Of a stretch of 64,000 nt of DNA, positions 1-12,492 are shown piece by piece (positions within the stretch are counted from its first letter, which is position 1; each line of letters opens with the position of its first letter). The position numbers and the translations under genes are program-made. The notes under the pieces were generated by a model. That model was not told the DNA's origin. It saw nothing but the letters and a program-made list of their open reading frames with translations, and did no database searches. The DNA is from Ulota crispa (lineage: Eukaryota; Streptophyta; Bryopsida; Orthotrichales; Orthotrichaceae), in assembly GCA_963920765.1 (NCBI GenBank), contig OY987244.1:4838501-4902500 (forward strand). Direction: 5' to 3'.

Positions 1-115
1 TACGGTTAGATATGCAAAAAGACCAATCTTCAAATTTTTTTACTCTTTGCAGTAGAAATGGCAATTTTGAGTGTCTTTTGACAAAACAAAGGCCCCAAGG
101 ATTCAAGGGTTAAAT
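1..115. mobile_element. TTAA-type MITE (family D1), 3' end only
   Basis: The window opens inside an element. The sequence matches the last ~115 bp of the full copy at 13589-14518 and ends in CAAGGGTTAA. The rest lies outside the window. Confidence 0.7.
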
Positions 116-177
116 TAGGGTTTAGGGTTTATGGAGACGTACATCTTCGATGCATTGTATTGTGGCCATTTTGATGA

Positions 178-496
178 AAGGTATGTATAGTACACCCATA
201 AGCGTCACTGTCCACATAACCGTCACCTCTCAAATCATGAAAAATTTGTGGAAGTGGATAGATGTAATGACAAGGATGTACAATATGTGGACATGAAATC
301 TTGAAAGTGGTTATGGGTACAATGGCAGTTTTCTCTTTAAAAATTCACAACTTATTCTCATAGTATCAAAATAATACGTTTGAGAGTGCAAACTTATTAT
401 TTTTCTGTTCTTAATAGGATCCTATAATTTGCTAGATATTTGTTGTTACTCATCATGTTTAAAACCCTTAGTTTGATGCTTATGGGTGTACATATC
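178..496. mobile_element. TA-type MITE (AGGTATG family, B copy)
   Basis: Ends are AGGTATG..TACACCCATAAGC and GCTTATGGGTGTACATATCT, which are inverted repeats. The interior matches copies at 28184-28488, 28925-29228 and 30817-31096, including a shared segment around GGATCCTATAATTTG. Confidence 0.7.
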
Positions 497-527
497 TAAG
501 TGATTGTTTGAAACAATGGAACATCTA

Positions 528-1081
528 AGGTAAGAGGCTCATAAACCAACCATCTAAGAGCTTAACCCTTGAAGGGCCCTTGGGCTCTGGAGCTACGTTA
601 CCAAATACAATTGCAACCAATATTCAGAAGTTTGGATTAGTTGGAAATTAAGTGTTATAACCATACATATTGAAGGGTTGTATGATGGTGAGTGCATAAT
701 TTTTTTGAAAAGCCCTCATAGTAGCTCAAATACGTCTATACATATGGTCATACATACAGTTGCAAAGGGCATTTTGGCCCTTCAAGGGTTAAATTGAATT
801 TGGGGAGGTGAAACTTCTTGAAATATTTTTTCAGTAAATTTTCTTTGAAAGACAAGAGGAATTGGCATCTAACTCGAGTTATTTTGTATTTTTTGGAGCA
901 ATGTGGAATTAGTTGTGAAATTTTGAAGTCAAAAGGTCATAGGGCTCTAAAACCGCCCATCTCCTCAAATGTATGCGTAATGTACATTTCTGAAAGGTTA
1001 TGAATAAGAACATGTAACGGCGGAGTTCGTTTGGGGAGGTGAGTGGTATTAGTGCCCTAACAGAGTTCAAGCCTCCTACCT
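528..1081. mobile_element. TA-type MITE (E copy) split by a TTAA element
   Basis: The left end reads TAAGGTAAGAGGCTCATAAA and the right end GCCTCCTACCTTA. The body matches the copy at 28536-28865 in a chitinase intron. It is interrupted by the D2 element at 562-792; the copy at 28.5 kb shows the uninterrupted site. Confidence 0.65.
562..792. mobile_element. TTAA-type MITE (family D2), 231 bp
   Basis: TTAACCCTTGAAGGGCCC at the left and GGCCCTTCAAGGGTTAA at the right form near-perfect terminal inverted repeats flanked by duplicated TTAA. Other copies are at 41831-42067 and 55200-55430. It is inserted in the E element at 528-1081. Confidence 0.8.
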
Positions 1082-1084
1082 TAC

Positions 1085-2040
1085 CCAAAAAGTGGTTTGG
1101 AAAATTTGGGAACAACTTAGAAAGTGGTTTTCAAAATTTGGAAATACTTGACCACATTATATGGGAAATGGAAGATTATAACATTTGATTAGATAAATGT
1201 GAAGGCAAAATCTTGTTTTAGGGCAAGTAGTTGTTGTTTGTTGAATTTTAATAAATTTTAAAGGCTCTTGTTTCACCTCAAATTTAGTGAGTAGCAAGAT
1301 TAGATGTGAATGAATACGCTTGCAAATTATTGAAGGCCATACTTTTTTGGATGTTAAGTTTTGAGGCTTCAAATTGATGTTGCGCACAAATTAATGAGCA
1401 GCAACGTTAATGAAGGCTATCATGAGAGAGGTTGTATGGTTCACAAAATGTCATTTTTGCCATAGGTTTGGTGCTAAGCACATGATTCACATGAAGCTTC
1501 AATGAAGCAAGAAGTATAATAACCGCTTGTAAGATGTTTGCCACCCTACCTTGTATGGTGTTCTATCCAAATAAGGCTCTCCAAGCACTTGTACAATACC
1601 CTCAAGAAAGTCTACGTACTACCCTTTTATGGCATCCAAAGAAGTATGTATAACTATGTATAACAAAGAATATAACTGACATTTCATTCTGACATTGTTA
1701 GTATGCAATCTTGATGCAATCTTGATCTAGCATACCAAATTTCAACTACTAAAAATCAAAATCCTATTTTTGGTAAATGGGTTTGTGTCAAAATCATGGT
1801 TGTACAAGAAAGTTGATTAATAAACATTGGTGATAAATTTTTGAGATTTGATTGCACGGATATGTAGGAGACATTCATACGCACATCTTTCTTTCAAACA
1901 AACATTTCCAAAAAGTTTTAAAACTCCTTCTATAGAGATGTTAATGTTAGGGTGATCATGACCAAATTTAATAAAATACATATTTCTTCATGGAAATTAA
2001 TTTTGGCAAAATAAACATATCATCATGTTTACCATTCTTT
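1085..2040. repeat. Two repeat remnants: part of a TTAA element, then one arm of a foldback element
   Basis: About 1085-1590 matches the inside of the TTAA element at 15906-16665 (shared stretches around CAAGTAGTTG and TCACCTCAAATTT). From about 1598 to 2035 the sequence matches the left arm of the foldback element at 12493-13385; the second arm is missing here. No gene is visible. Confidence 0.6.
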
Positions 2041-2689
2041 TTTATTTTTCTATTAAAAGAATTATGCAAGTGCTACTTAAAATTTCCTTTACACAATGTG
2101 TGATTCTTTATATGGATATGATAATATTTCACTAAACTTATTACTTACAAAATTGTTGTGCTATAAATGCATGATTTATTATAAATAAATAAAAGTATAG
2201 AACCACAACAAACATGCAAAAAAAATACTTAAACAATGTAAAGTTGTAAACAAAGGATATCAGTGTATTCAAGGGCAAAGTTTGGCAAACAATTATTCAA
2301 AAAATAGAAGATAAAGTTTTAAGAGTTTACTTTTCCAAAAAAAAGTGCGTGGAGAAAATTAATCTTGCAAGAAATTTGCATAAATCCCATGTGCCAACTC
2401 TAATTTTTTGTAAAACAAATTGGTAAGGATGTACAAACCTTGGCTTTGATATACTACATGTAGCTACTTCATTTCATATCTTGTCAAAAGGTTTTTTATT
2501 TATATTATTAATTTTAATGATGTGAAATCTATCAAATGGATTGATAAGTTCTCACTAGCTTAAACCCTTAGTTACAAATACCATGAATTAAAAACAAATA
2601 CTTCAATATTTTGGTGATACTTTGCAATTGCACACGGGGTCAAGAAACATTGCATTGTTCCTAGTGTTTCAACTCTTTTGTTAAGGGAA

Positions 2690-3059
2690 TGGCTAGGGAG
2701 ACACCTCCCCTATAGCCCAATCTATTAAATTTGAGATTACTAGTACGTTGAAATATGAAATAAAATCAAAACAATATTTTAATGCACATCTACATCTGCA
2801 AGAGTTGCAAACGCATAATAAATATGTCTCATTTGTGACATGGTCAAGAGCTAAACTATTAATTCCCTTCATTAACTCTTAGTCATGTCACAAATGAGAC
2901 ATAATTGTTGTTGTTTGCAATGCTTGTAGATGAAGATATGCGCTAAAATATTTATTTTATTTTATTTCATATTTCAACGGAATAATAATCTCAAATTTAA
3001 TAAGTTGGACTATATAGTTGGCATCTCTCTAGCGACTAGAGGGTGTCTCCCTAGTCGCC
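2690..3059. mobile_element. Foldback/long-TIR element, ~370 bp
   Basis: GGCTAGGGAGACACC at the left is the inverse of GGTGTCTCCCTAGTCGCC at the right. The arms remain complementary far inward (for example TGTCTCATTTGTGACATG versus CATGTCACAAATGAGACA around a centre near 2865). It has no coding potential. Confidence 0.7.
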
Positions 3060-4344
3060 TCTTTTGTTAAGTACCACAATGACTTGCATTAATAAGATAA
3101 GGGACACATACAAACTTATTTCTTAAATGCTTAGATTAATAATGCATTTAAATGTTTAACAATCAAAACCAAAATAATTTTAGAGCCACAAAACAAAATT
3201 ACCTTTGTGGACTTCAGTCCACCAAGTTCCAAACTCAAAACCTTAAGTTTGACGGGCTTGAATTCAAATGTAAAAATTGGCATCAAATGTAAGAAGTGCA
3301 AGGCGTGGATATTCATGAATAGCCACATACTTGTATTTATACAATTGAATCCTTAATATAAAAATGAAGGATTTGGCAACAATTACTGTTTTTTTTATTA
3401 TGTAAGATAATCAAAAGTTTTTTTAAAATTATTGTAAAAGAATCAATTCTTGTGGAAAAAATCAAAAAAATTATGGCATCTAAAAGTGAAATGTGCATGC
3501 AATATTAAAAAAAATTGATATGCAATCTACAATTTTGTTTTAGGAATGACAAAGTTGAATCTAGAATTTATTGACATGTTCTTACTCCATCAATTTTTTT
3601 AATGTTTTGTTTCATAAAGAAGATCATTCTTAAAATTTAGTGATTTATTACAACAACTACTATCAGAATTTTCATTATATTTTTTAACATTTTAAAGTAA
3701 TACATGTTACATTTTTCATTAAAGAGAGCAATAAATATTTGTATGCTTACTATTCTTAGAAAAAATCTAGACAAGACAAGTTGAGTATATAAATTTTATT
3801 GACATCATATAAATATAGTATTGTTAATAGTCAATACTTGTCAATACTACATGTCATTGATGTTAATAAGAATATAACACTTAAATCTTGTAAACTTTTA
3901 AATAAAAACCTAGAAGGCATCTTGTCAAAATGATTATGTGCTTCACTTAATATGTGAAAAATATGGAGTGTACTAATGTATAATATTTATAACATCTGTG
4001 AATACACAAATAGACACCATGCAAATACAATACAAAGAGGTTGTTCATCTTGTATTATTTGTGGAAAACAAAAAAGAATGAAGTTGCCAAAAGAAGCTAA
4101 TTGGCAAAAAAATCACAAAACTCAATATATTTTGAAATCTCTTGTAATTAATATGTACAATGCATATAAATTATTTTATTTACAAATAGAGTAATTGAAT
4201 TGTAGCACTATACAAGACATTACTTGTTGTGTTACCACCTCATATCCATTCTTGGGCTAACTATGAGACTCATTATTTGTGAGGGGAAGCAATTTGAGCT
4301 ACCTAGCTTAATATAAAATAGTCATGCCAAATTTAAGAATATCA
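3060..4344. other. AT-rich intergenic stretch, nothing recognised
   Basis: Short open frames only, none resembling a known protein. No repeat ends or RNA gene were seen. Confidence 0.5.
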
Positions 4345-4580
4345 AGAAATTTGTAGGGTACAGGTCTCACACAAGGACAATCTCACGTCCCTAGATGGGT
4401 GCAAATGTGAGATTGCATGTGCATGAAGCCTTTAACATGGGTAAAAGTTGCTTGAAGAAAATACTATCATGTGTTCTTTTTGTTAACAAGAGTCACGTTA
4501 TACAACGTGACACTAATCCACAATTTTTGTCATTTTGTTCACAAGTATAAAAGCACCCAAAATGTAATTATTTTTATCCA
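4345..4580. repeat. Dispersed repeat M, copy 1
   Basis: Matches 54605-54985 over about 230 bp (shared CTCACACAAGG, TTGCATGTGC, ACACTAATCCACAA). This copy lacks the CACTA-like insertion present in the second copy, so it shows the empty site (TTTTTGTTAACAAGAG near 4478). Confidence 0.6.
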
Positions 4581-5024
4581 AGCAATATTTACATGAAGGT
4601 TTTGACTTGTTGACATCTCAAAAAATTTGATTTAAGAAGCTTTCACTTGTTCAGTTAAAGCTCAACTTTACAAAGCAAGAATTTAGGGTCTTCTTTTAAT
4701 CACAGAAAATAAACATATAGTGCATGACACTTATAACCAACAACTATTGGCCAAACATGAAATACTAAAGCACAACACATATACTCAAGAGCTCAAAAGT
4801 AATTCCACCACCAAGCAAAACAAACCCTAAGCTTCATCTTGGTGGACTCAAATTTTTGATAACTTTTTTTTGACAAAGCCTTAAGCTAACCACTTGAGTT
4901 GGGAGTTGTTGGTTATAAATATCATGCACTGTACATACACTTTTCTTCCCAATTTTAAGGGTGCTTCAAGAAGGGCTTTTCCACTATGGTGATTTTGCAG
5001 TTAACCTCCTTTAAAAAAGGAACT

Positions 5025-5420
5025 GATATAGGCACACTTGGAGTTTGTTATGTGGACATGGGGGATAAATTCTAGATATTTACCAACAACAAGTTGAATT
5101 TGAAAAATTTGAATTCAGATTTGGATTTAGAGACCTTCACTATGTCTAGAACCACATAGGAGGTTACAATTGAGCAATGCCTAGTGGAAATGTTTAATTT
5201 ACCTTATAAACAAAGATAAAAGTAATAATTTGTCTTCTAGTTAAACTTTTCCACTAGATGTTGTTCAATTGTAACCTCCTATATGGTTCTAGACTAAATT
5301 GAAGTCTCTAAATCCAAACCAGAATTCAAATTCTCCAAGTTCAACTTCATGATGGTAAATATCTAAAATTTACCCGCCCCTTGGTGTCCATATAACAAAC
5401 CCCCCCGGTGTGCATACATC
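5025..5420. mobile_element. Foldback/long-TIR element, ~395 bp
   Basis: The left arm (GGCACACTTGGAGTTTGTTATGTGGAC onward, 5031) is the inverse of the right arm ending near 5420 (GTCCATATAACAAAC then GGTGTGC). Complementarity continues through GGTTACAATTGA/TCAATTGTAACC and CTAGTGGAAA/TTTCCACTAG to a centre near 5220. Confidence 0.65.
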
Positions 5421-5470
5421 AATTCCCTTAAAAAAATTGAAAATAAAAACTAACTTCTGACTAAATAAGC

Positions 5471-6376
5471 TTAATCCTTTAAATACCACACACATTTTCA
5501 CAAAATCCATTAGAAATTGGGGTAGTAAACTGGGATAAGCCGTTGAATCAAATATAGACCTGATTATAATAATCCAATAGTACAAATGGGAAACACACCT
5601 TGTGTACTATAAAGCATCAAAATTTCAACTAGATCTACCGTTGGAGGTGAAATATTATAATGATTGAGTGAGTTGTAGGTGGAAATCTCTAGTTTTTGTG
5701 CTTGTGTGGTTTTGGATCTTACTACTTCATACAAGCTTTGTTTGAGAAGAGCCTTATATTTCTAAAAAGTAGGGTTTTTCAACTTTCTAAAGAGACTAGT
5801 TTCACACAAAATGGATAAAAATAGCAATCACAAGGTGTAGCTAAGTGGAAAAAAAGGGTCAAAAGTCTCACTTTATTTGCTACCCAAAAACAATTTTACA
5901 AGAAAATTGATAAATGCTATGGAAAATCTAGTCAGTGAAAACAATAAAAAATTGGCCTAAAATGTAGGACAACAAATATTTAGTATAAAATGATAACACC
6001 ATTTCAATAGATTTTCAAATATTGTAGTTATATTACTATTGTACAAAGAATCAATACAAGCGTATTTCTTGAGGAACTTGAAATTTTTTAGGATCGCACA
6101 ATTGAAATTTGACATTCTTCTTGGATGTTTGATGTGTTGTGTTGTTGCTTTGATCCATCTTTAACCAAATATGGATATATATGTTGAGACCATGCCGTAT
6201 AAACATCATTAGTTATCAATTCACATGCATAATTTCATTGTTTTTTATTTAATTAGATACAAAATTCTTGTGAGCACAAGTGTTCTTCAAGATTGGTTTC
6301 CAAAGTGTTGAACGATTTTACTCTATAATCCAAAAACCACTCTCCCTAACCAAAATAGCAATATATCAGATGACCA
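5471..6376. mobile_element. TTAA-type element (family F), copy 1, ~0.9 kb
   Basis: Starts TTAATCCTTTAAATACCAC and matches 55427-56340 throughout (for example ATCTACCGTTGGAGGTGAAA; GATCCATCTTTAACCAAATATGG). The right terminus is eroded. The left junction serves as the empty-site control for the D2 insertion next to copy 2. Confidence 0.6.
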
Positions 6377-6539
6377 GCATCAAAAAAATCATGAATCATT
6401 CTTCAATGATTCCCAACCAAATAAACCGAAAAAATAATCTGTCAAAATCATCAATTTTGAGTAATGAACAAAACGAATGCAAAATACATTGCGACTTTCT
6501 CATCCAGAAGGCAGGTGGTTTTCTCGAGGACGCAGGTAC

Positions 6540-6890
6540 TGGATGAACAAAATACTTTCTCATTCGTCGAGAAAATGAATGAGGTCCATGACGAGAGGAC
6601 AGAGGAGGGTAAGTGGATGACCAACATCCTTCTCATTCGTCAAAAAATTGGATGAGACCCCTGATGAGACGAGTCGGCATGAGAATGAACAACATCCTTA
6701 CCATTCGTCGAGAAAGTGGATGAGGTCCGCGACGAGAGGAGGGCACGTAAATGAACAACATCCTTCCTATTCGTCGAGAAAACAAATGAAGTCCATGACG
6801 AGAGGAGGGCAAGTGGATGAACAACATCCTTCCTGTTCGTCGAGAAAGTAGATGAGGTCCATGCCTAGACGAGGGTAAGTAGATGAATGA
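6540..6890. repeat. Degenerate ~66-bp tandem repeat upstream of ALY
   Basis: About five units of the pattern CATCCTT..CATTCGTCGAGAAA, then GGATGAGGTCCATGACGAGA, then GGAGGGCAAGTGGATGAACAA. It is richer in G+C and CpG than the flanks. The repeat keeps several reading frames open on both strands, which I take to be a by-product. It ends about 650 bp before the ALY start codon. Confidence 0.75.
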
Positions 6891-7541
6891 AATGTAAACA
6901 GGATATTTCTCGTCGAGGAGGTGGATGACGAGGGTCTTGATGAGAGACTCCTTTCTTCTTCTTCTTCCCCAGCCAAGTTTTGTACGCCGTGGTCTCCGTT
7001 GTTTTTCTCTCCGCCTCGCTTGTGCTCTGATACCGCTGCTGCTGCTGCTAGTCTCGCTTTTGCACGCCCTTTGTTGTGCGCCATAGCCACTAAGCATCTC
7101 CTTCTCTCCTCGCTGCCGCTTTATTTACATCTAAGCTTAAGTCAAAAGAGCTTATTGCCTCGAACTTATTGTTCTGTTCCGTCTCCTTGCTTTTTGTTTT
7201 CTTCGACATCAAGGCTCCTCTCCTGGCGTTACGTCGCCTTGAGGCGGACTAAGCTTGTTATCATTTACATCGGCCGTTTATTGTATCCCCTCGCGCGTGC
7301 CTGGTTTAGTTTCCTTCTGCGATTTCGGCGAATATTTGGTTCGAGATTATATTGGTTAGGGTTTCGACTTTTGGAAGTTTTGGACGGTGTTGCTGCTGCT
7401 GGTGATCGAGTTCGGCAAACCGGTGTGGAGGTTCGTGCGACAGCGATTGATAGGTACAGGTGTTGGTGTTAAAGTTTTTGGTGCGACGAGTATCAAGGCT
7501 AGGGTTTCGATTTGGACGAGTGTTTTTTAGTGGACATCATC

Positions 7542-9853
7542 ATGACGAGCGCGCTGGACATGTCGTTGGACGAGCTTATTAAGACGAACAAGAGTGCCAC
7601 CCGCGGTGGGAGGGGTGGTGGCCGAGGCGCAGCACCTGCGCCTCGTCGTGGAGGAGCGACTGCTGCTGCTGCTGGAGGGGCATACCCTGGAGCCAAAACA
7701 TCGGGGCCAGCCCGTAGACAAGTGGGCCGGGCCACGTCCCGGCCAACGCCTTACGCGAGCGCAAAGGCAAGAAAAGCGGCATTTCCCTTATTCCACCTTA
7801 TCGCTTATTCACATAGTGGCCATGGCTGACTTTGAAAGAGTCATTAGAGATAAGAGGCAAAAAAAAAAAAAAAAAAACTATGAGGCTCAAAAGAGACGTG
7901 AGGATTCGGTATATCTTGAGTGAGAGAAAAGCGTTTTGAGTTATGATAAGAGCAACGGGCCAAGCTTGTGTAAAGGAAGGTGTTGCAAGGGGAGCAGGGT
8001 TTGGTGTTTTGGATGTCAAAAAATGGAAGGGTGGATTTCTTCTGTTGGAGGCCCTTGTGGACGTGGCTGTGCCTGTAGTTCATCGTCGGCTGGAAAATGC
8101 TGGGGCCCCCCTACTTTGATGTATTCCATTCCATCAACGCTTTGACACGTTCATATTGAGCCTTCTCTACTGTGACGCACTTGTACTAGGAGGAGGTATC
8201 CATATCTTAAATTTTCAGGATGTGGCTCGCCTCTTCTGCCAGCGTTTTGTATTTTTCTGCTGTGCACTCTTCATGTTGGTGGGTTTGGCGTGTGTCTGTG
8301 AAGAGAGCGTTTGCTTTTGTGAGCCGTTTGCTTTGCTGATGAAAATCCTGGGTGGTGTGAACCTCCAATCATGCTGTTTTTTTGTTTGTTTTTGCGTGAA
8401 CAGCCAGCTCGTCGTGCTCCTGATTCCGCTTGGCAGCACGATATGTACGACAACTTCGCTTCAGTAGTCCCTTCCGGCGGCAGAGGAATAGGCGGAGGTA
8501 TCGAGACAGGGACCAAATTGTACATATCCAACCTCGATTATGGAGTTTCAAATGATGATATCAAGGTAAGCTGACATGGTACTAATACCAGAAGGTCAAT
8601 GTCTTGAGTTTTTTCATTTTGCTGTGTCTATTATATTGTGCCAGTTATCGATACTAGTAGGCATTATGGTGCTGGAATTATGTCTTGGAGAACAAATCGA
8701 CTCCTACAGATTTTATTCGTGTCTATTAGGTCACTACCAGCTCAGGCTTGTATGCTTTCTTTTTTATCATTTTATTCCATGTTTGCAGTCTTCGTTACTC
8801 GTGTAGTTCGTCCACGTTCCACCTTGTATTCCTACCTTCTAACTGATTATTTGTATCGTATTTGTAATGTCGGTTTTTACATTATTTTTCTTCTTGAACC
8901 AACCAGGAACTTTTTTCGGAAGTTGGTGACTTGAAGAGATGCTCCATCAATTATGATCGAAGTGGTCGATCTAAGGTGAGATATCTTTGGTTTCTTGTGC
9001 TCTACTGTTTATATAAATTTTAGTTGTAGATAACATTAGTGTGGTCAATTATTTCTTACCGTTTTAATAATACCCAAATAGACCTTCACGGTTTTCGCTG
9101 CTACTGCATAGGTGTTTTCCTTGGGTTTTTCTCTTTTGTTTATGTTTCTGTGCTGTTTATCATCAGGGGACTGCAGAGGTGGTATTCACGAGAAAACCCG
9201 ATGCTGTTGCTGCGGTTAAGAGATATAACAACGTCCAGCTGGATGGAAAGCCTATGAAGATCGAGATGATTGGCACCAATCTTAATTCCGCCCCTCTTCC
9301 AGTAGCCCGCTCCAATGGAGCCATGACAATTGTCGCTGGCCGAGGGCGTACCGTTTCTTCACAAGCGTAAGTTTATGTTTAAACCTCTTCTGTAAGCTGT
9401 TGGTTTATGTGTGGATGCCAGTGGATGGTGACAAATTTTCTGAAAACCTTCGGTCTCACTTTGAGCAGGAGACCTGTTTTATCTCAAGTTTGTGATGCAG
9501 GATATTTAGTTTCTTAGTTCCTTTCGTTTTGTATCACTTTCATAGTTAAGCTAATTTCGAATGTTGAAATTATTCTAATATGTATTGTGATACTTCCGTG
9601 TCGCAAGTTATGGAACAGCTTCTTATAAAATATGTTTTTTTTTCACAGCATGCCTTTTGCCCGAGGTCCAGGATCTGACCGAGGCAGAGGTGGCGGTAGT
9701 GCATTCCGGGGACGTGGTGGAGGCAGGAGTGGCGGCAGAGGTGCTGGAGGCCGAAGTGGAGGCCGAGGTGGTGCCCCTGCCGTAGAGAAGTCCGTGGAAG
9801 ACCTGGATGCCGATTTAGAAACATATCATGCAGAAGCTATGCAGACAAATTAA
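7542..9853 (+). CDS. ALY: ALY/REF mRNA export factor (THO complex subunit 4)
   Basis: Nuclear RNA-binding adaptor that joins TREX at spliced mRNA and hands it to the export receptor. Exons: 7542-7766, 8404-8565, 8907-8975, 9167-9366, 9649-9853; spliced length is 861 nt, 286 aa. The N-terminus has the family motif [14 protein letters not shown], then an RGG/GRG-rich arm. [18 protein letters not shown] leads into one RRM (about residues 112-188) with RNP2-like KLYISNLDY and RNP1-like GTAEVVF. A second RGG-rich segment follows, and the C-terminal helix [16 protein letters not shown] is the conserved UAP56-binding motif. The start at 7542 is chosen because the conserved N-motif begins there. Intron 1 appears to be GC-AG (AAAG then GCAAGA); only this junction joins ASAK to PARRAP in frame. 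A pyrimidine-rich leader covers 6950-7500. The gene looks intact. Confidence 0.95.
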
Positions 9854-10833
9854 AGCCTATACATGCAAGGGCCAGACCGTGCGCTTATGTGGTTAAACTG
9901 GCTCTTTGAATGCTGGCGCATGATATCCACTTTTAGATTTTAGGTGTTAGTGGCGGATTTTAGGGTGTGGTTTTTGAGCATAGCAACTGCATTATGTTGA
10001 CGTCAGCATAGCTTATGAGGTGATGCCAGCGACATTTTACGTTCCTCTCTAGTTTTACTTCAGCTGTGCCCTGAAGCAATGTCTCCTGTTATTGGCTCAA
10101 GTAGATGATACAGCTGTCTGGTATCGTGAGCGTCATCTAGTACTCAGGTATGTAGAGGTTGTGGATTTGATGCAGTTTGTAACTGAACTTTTAGGATCTT
10201 GTTTCTCATCTGGGTACCTCAATGCTGCGTAACTTTTCCAGTTATGCATACGACAGTCAATGTTCACAAATTATCTTTACTTCAACCAGTTATCTGTGTT
10301 AGCGGTTTCAGATTTTTGTAGCTCAATTTTTATGTGGTATTTATACATGAAACGATAATAGAGATTCTGGAGTGAAGGTCATGTTACTCTTTGTGAAAGA
10401 TTTAGAAGCGTGAGAGTTGGTGCAAACTGTCATTGTATGAGGTAGGTCGGTAATAGAAACTTGTGAAAGTATTATTAGCTTGCAGATTTTTCATTGGGGT
10501 TGCGATGGTGTAAAATGTGTGATATTGCCATAGTTGGTATGCTACAATGGTGTATTCAGTTGATATGAGATTGGTAATGAATTTTTCACCAGCCATCGGT
10601 GAGTGGAGTTGCGTTCCGAATGTTATGGTATAAGCTTAATCATGCTCATTTGAACTTTCGTGTGTAAGATTTAGTAAACGCCTCGTTTGCAGATACTTTT
10701 AAGTAACTTAGAATCGTCTAAATAAATGCCAGAATACGGTTTCTTGTAATTTATCGTTCTTAATTTCTGTTTAGTCTTGTGAACTATTGAAAGATAATTT
10801 CGATTTTTCTTAGTACAAGGATATTGGACATTA
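9854..10833. other. 3' flank of ALY, nothing further recognised
   Basis: Probably contains the 3' UTR and polyadenylation region. No other gene, hairpin or repeat was recognised. Confidence 0.4.
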
Positions 10834-11507
10834 CCGGTAGTCACACCTGCTGAGAATGAGCTAATGCTAGCACTTCTTCATGAAGGTGTGACTACCCTTT
10901 TGTGGGTGGTGGGGAATGGAGAATGAGTTTACTTCAAAAATGGTGATGTGGTAAGAAAGTAAAATTCATTCACACACTTAATCAAGGTTTCCAATTACAA
11001 GGAGGGTGAAAGCAAGAAGAGCATAATGAAAAAGAGACATGCATCACTAATAATTTATGTTAAAACTTCTTCACATTAGGGGTAGTCACTACACTTTCTT
11101 GGTTGCATGTGGAGAATGTGGAAGGAAACGTGTTACTTTGCTAGTTGGCTGCCAAAGCTTCTATTTTTGTTAGCGTGTGAAAATTCTCACCGCCCCATTC
11201 TTCTCCTCCAGAGGTGAAAAATGGGGTGGTGAAAAGTATAAGAGGAGAATTTTCACCTCTCGCAACCCACGTGTCACCTTGTCATGCTTGTTTTTATTAT
11301 CAATTGACTGCTCTTGTTGGTGGAAAGTGCAATAATTACTGCATCTTTGTAAAACATGTAATCCTTCCCCATTCTCATTCTCCAAAACAAACAAACGGGA
11401 TGTCACACCATCTTCACAAAGAATGAGCTCCAATTGGCTCCTCTTTTCTCTCCACAACTTCTCAATCTCCATTCTCTTTTCATTCTCTGAGAAGTGTGAC
11501 TACTCCT
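10834..11507. mobile_element. Probable long MITE, ~670 bp
   Basis: Left end GGTAGTCACACCTGCTGAGAAT and right end TCTCTGAGAAGTGTGACTACTCC are imperfect inverted repeats. Inside lies a hairpin at about 11178-11265 (GTGAAAATTCTC..GAGAATTTTCAC). No target duplication was confirmed. Confidence 0.5.
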
Positions 11508-11670
11508 ATTCATTCAGTTCCTCTAAAGATGAAGAAAGTAACTTTTCAATCTTCAAAGAATAGATCCTTTGCAAATCAAGGAGAGAGTGCTACAACCCAG
11601 AGACTTTTTTCATCATTTTGTTAGCCTACAAGACTTGTAGAGATTTAGTTTGTTTTTTTATTTAAGCTTA

Positions 11671-12076
11671 AGGTAGAAGCACATAAATGTGACATTTTTG
11701 TTACATCAATTCACTAGGAGTGTGCATTGAAATTTTGAGATTGTAGAATGGTTAGGAAACCAACACAGAGTGTTGAAGAATTGTTTTTGGAATTTTCTAA
11801 GATCATATGAATAAACTACAAATTGTTGAAGGTAACTCCCTAAACACACCTATTGTGGACAATAGACCCTCATTGAATTGCTTGCATTGAAATGCAAATG
11901 CGACATCAAAAAGACCATGCCACATGTTGCCACGTACACAATTTTTGTTCCAATACTCAATTATGATGACAACTTTAGCTGACTTGCATGTCTAATTTGG
12001 GTACTTGATGGTTCAAATACGGATTCATTTATAGGTTTCTGAAAACGAATAGTGTCATATTAAGATGCTTCTACCT
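11671..12076. mobile_element. TA-type MITE (P copy), sister of chitinase intron 1
   Basis: Begins AGGTAGAAGCACATAAATGTGACA, ends TGTCATATTAAGATGCTTCTACCT, and is flanked by TA on both sides. The interior aligns with chitinase intron 1 (shared TGAATAAA..GAATTGTTGAA, CACAATTTTTGTT), so that intron belongs to a dispersed repeat family. 406 bp. Confidence 0.75.
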
Positions 12077-12492
12077 TAATATATATGGATCAGTTCATTT
12101 TTAACAAAAACTTACGTCTATTACAAGTAGATCCAATAGTGTCATGAACAATAATCAAAGGTTATACTCTAGGTGATACCAAAGAAAGTAGGAGAAAGTG
12201 AGTGAGGCACAAGTACTTAATTTCCTTTTTATTTTCTTTTCTTTTCCTGCATGTTAACAAAAGTCTAGTATTTCAATTTAAAGGAGATGTAATACCCACA
12301 TTCTTGTGGAATTGCTATTGAATTTATGTTTCAGAAAATGAACTTAAAATTCTTGATTATTCCAAATGTCAAGTAAAAAAAAGTACAAACACATGAATCC
12401 TATATTTTAGCCACCACAAACCACCTCTTGACGGCAAAAACCAAGAATATTTTCATTTAAAAAATGAATATAACCTAACACCTCTATACTAT

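Noticed and set aside
6633-7097. Overlapping open frames of 60-180 codons on both strands
   Set aside because: They run through the tandem repeat and the ALY leader, are low-complexity (RRR/SSS), and their frames follow the repeat unit instead of any protein family.
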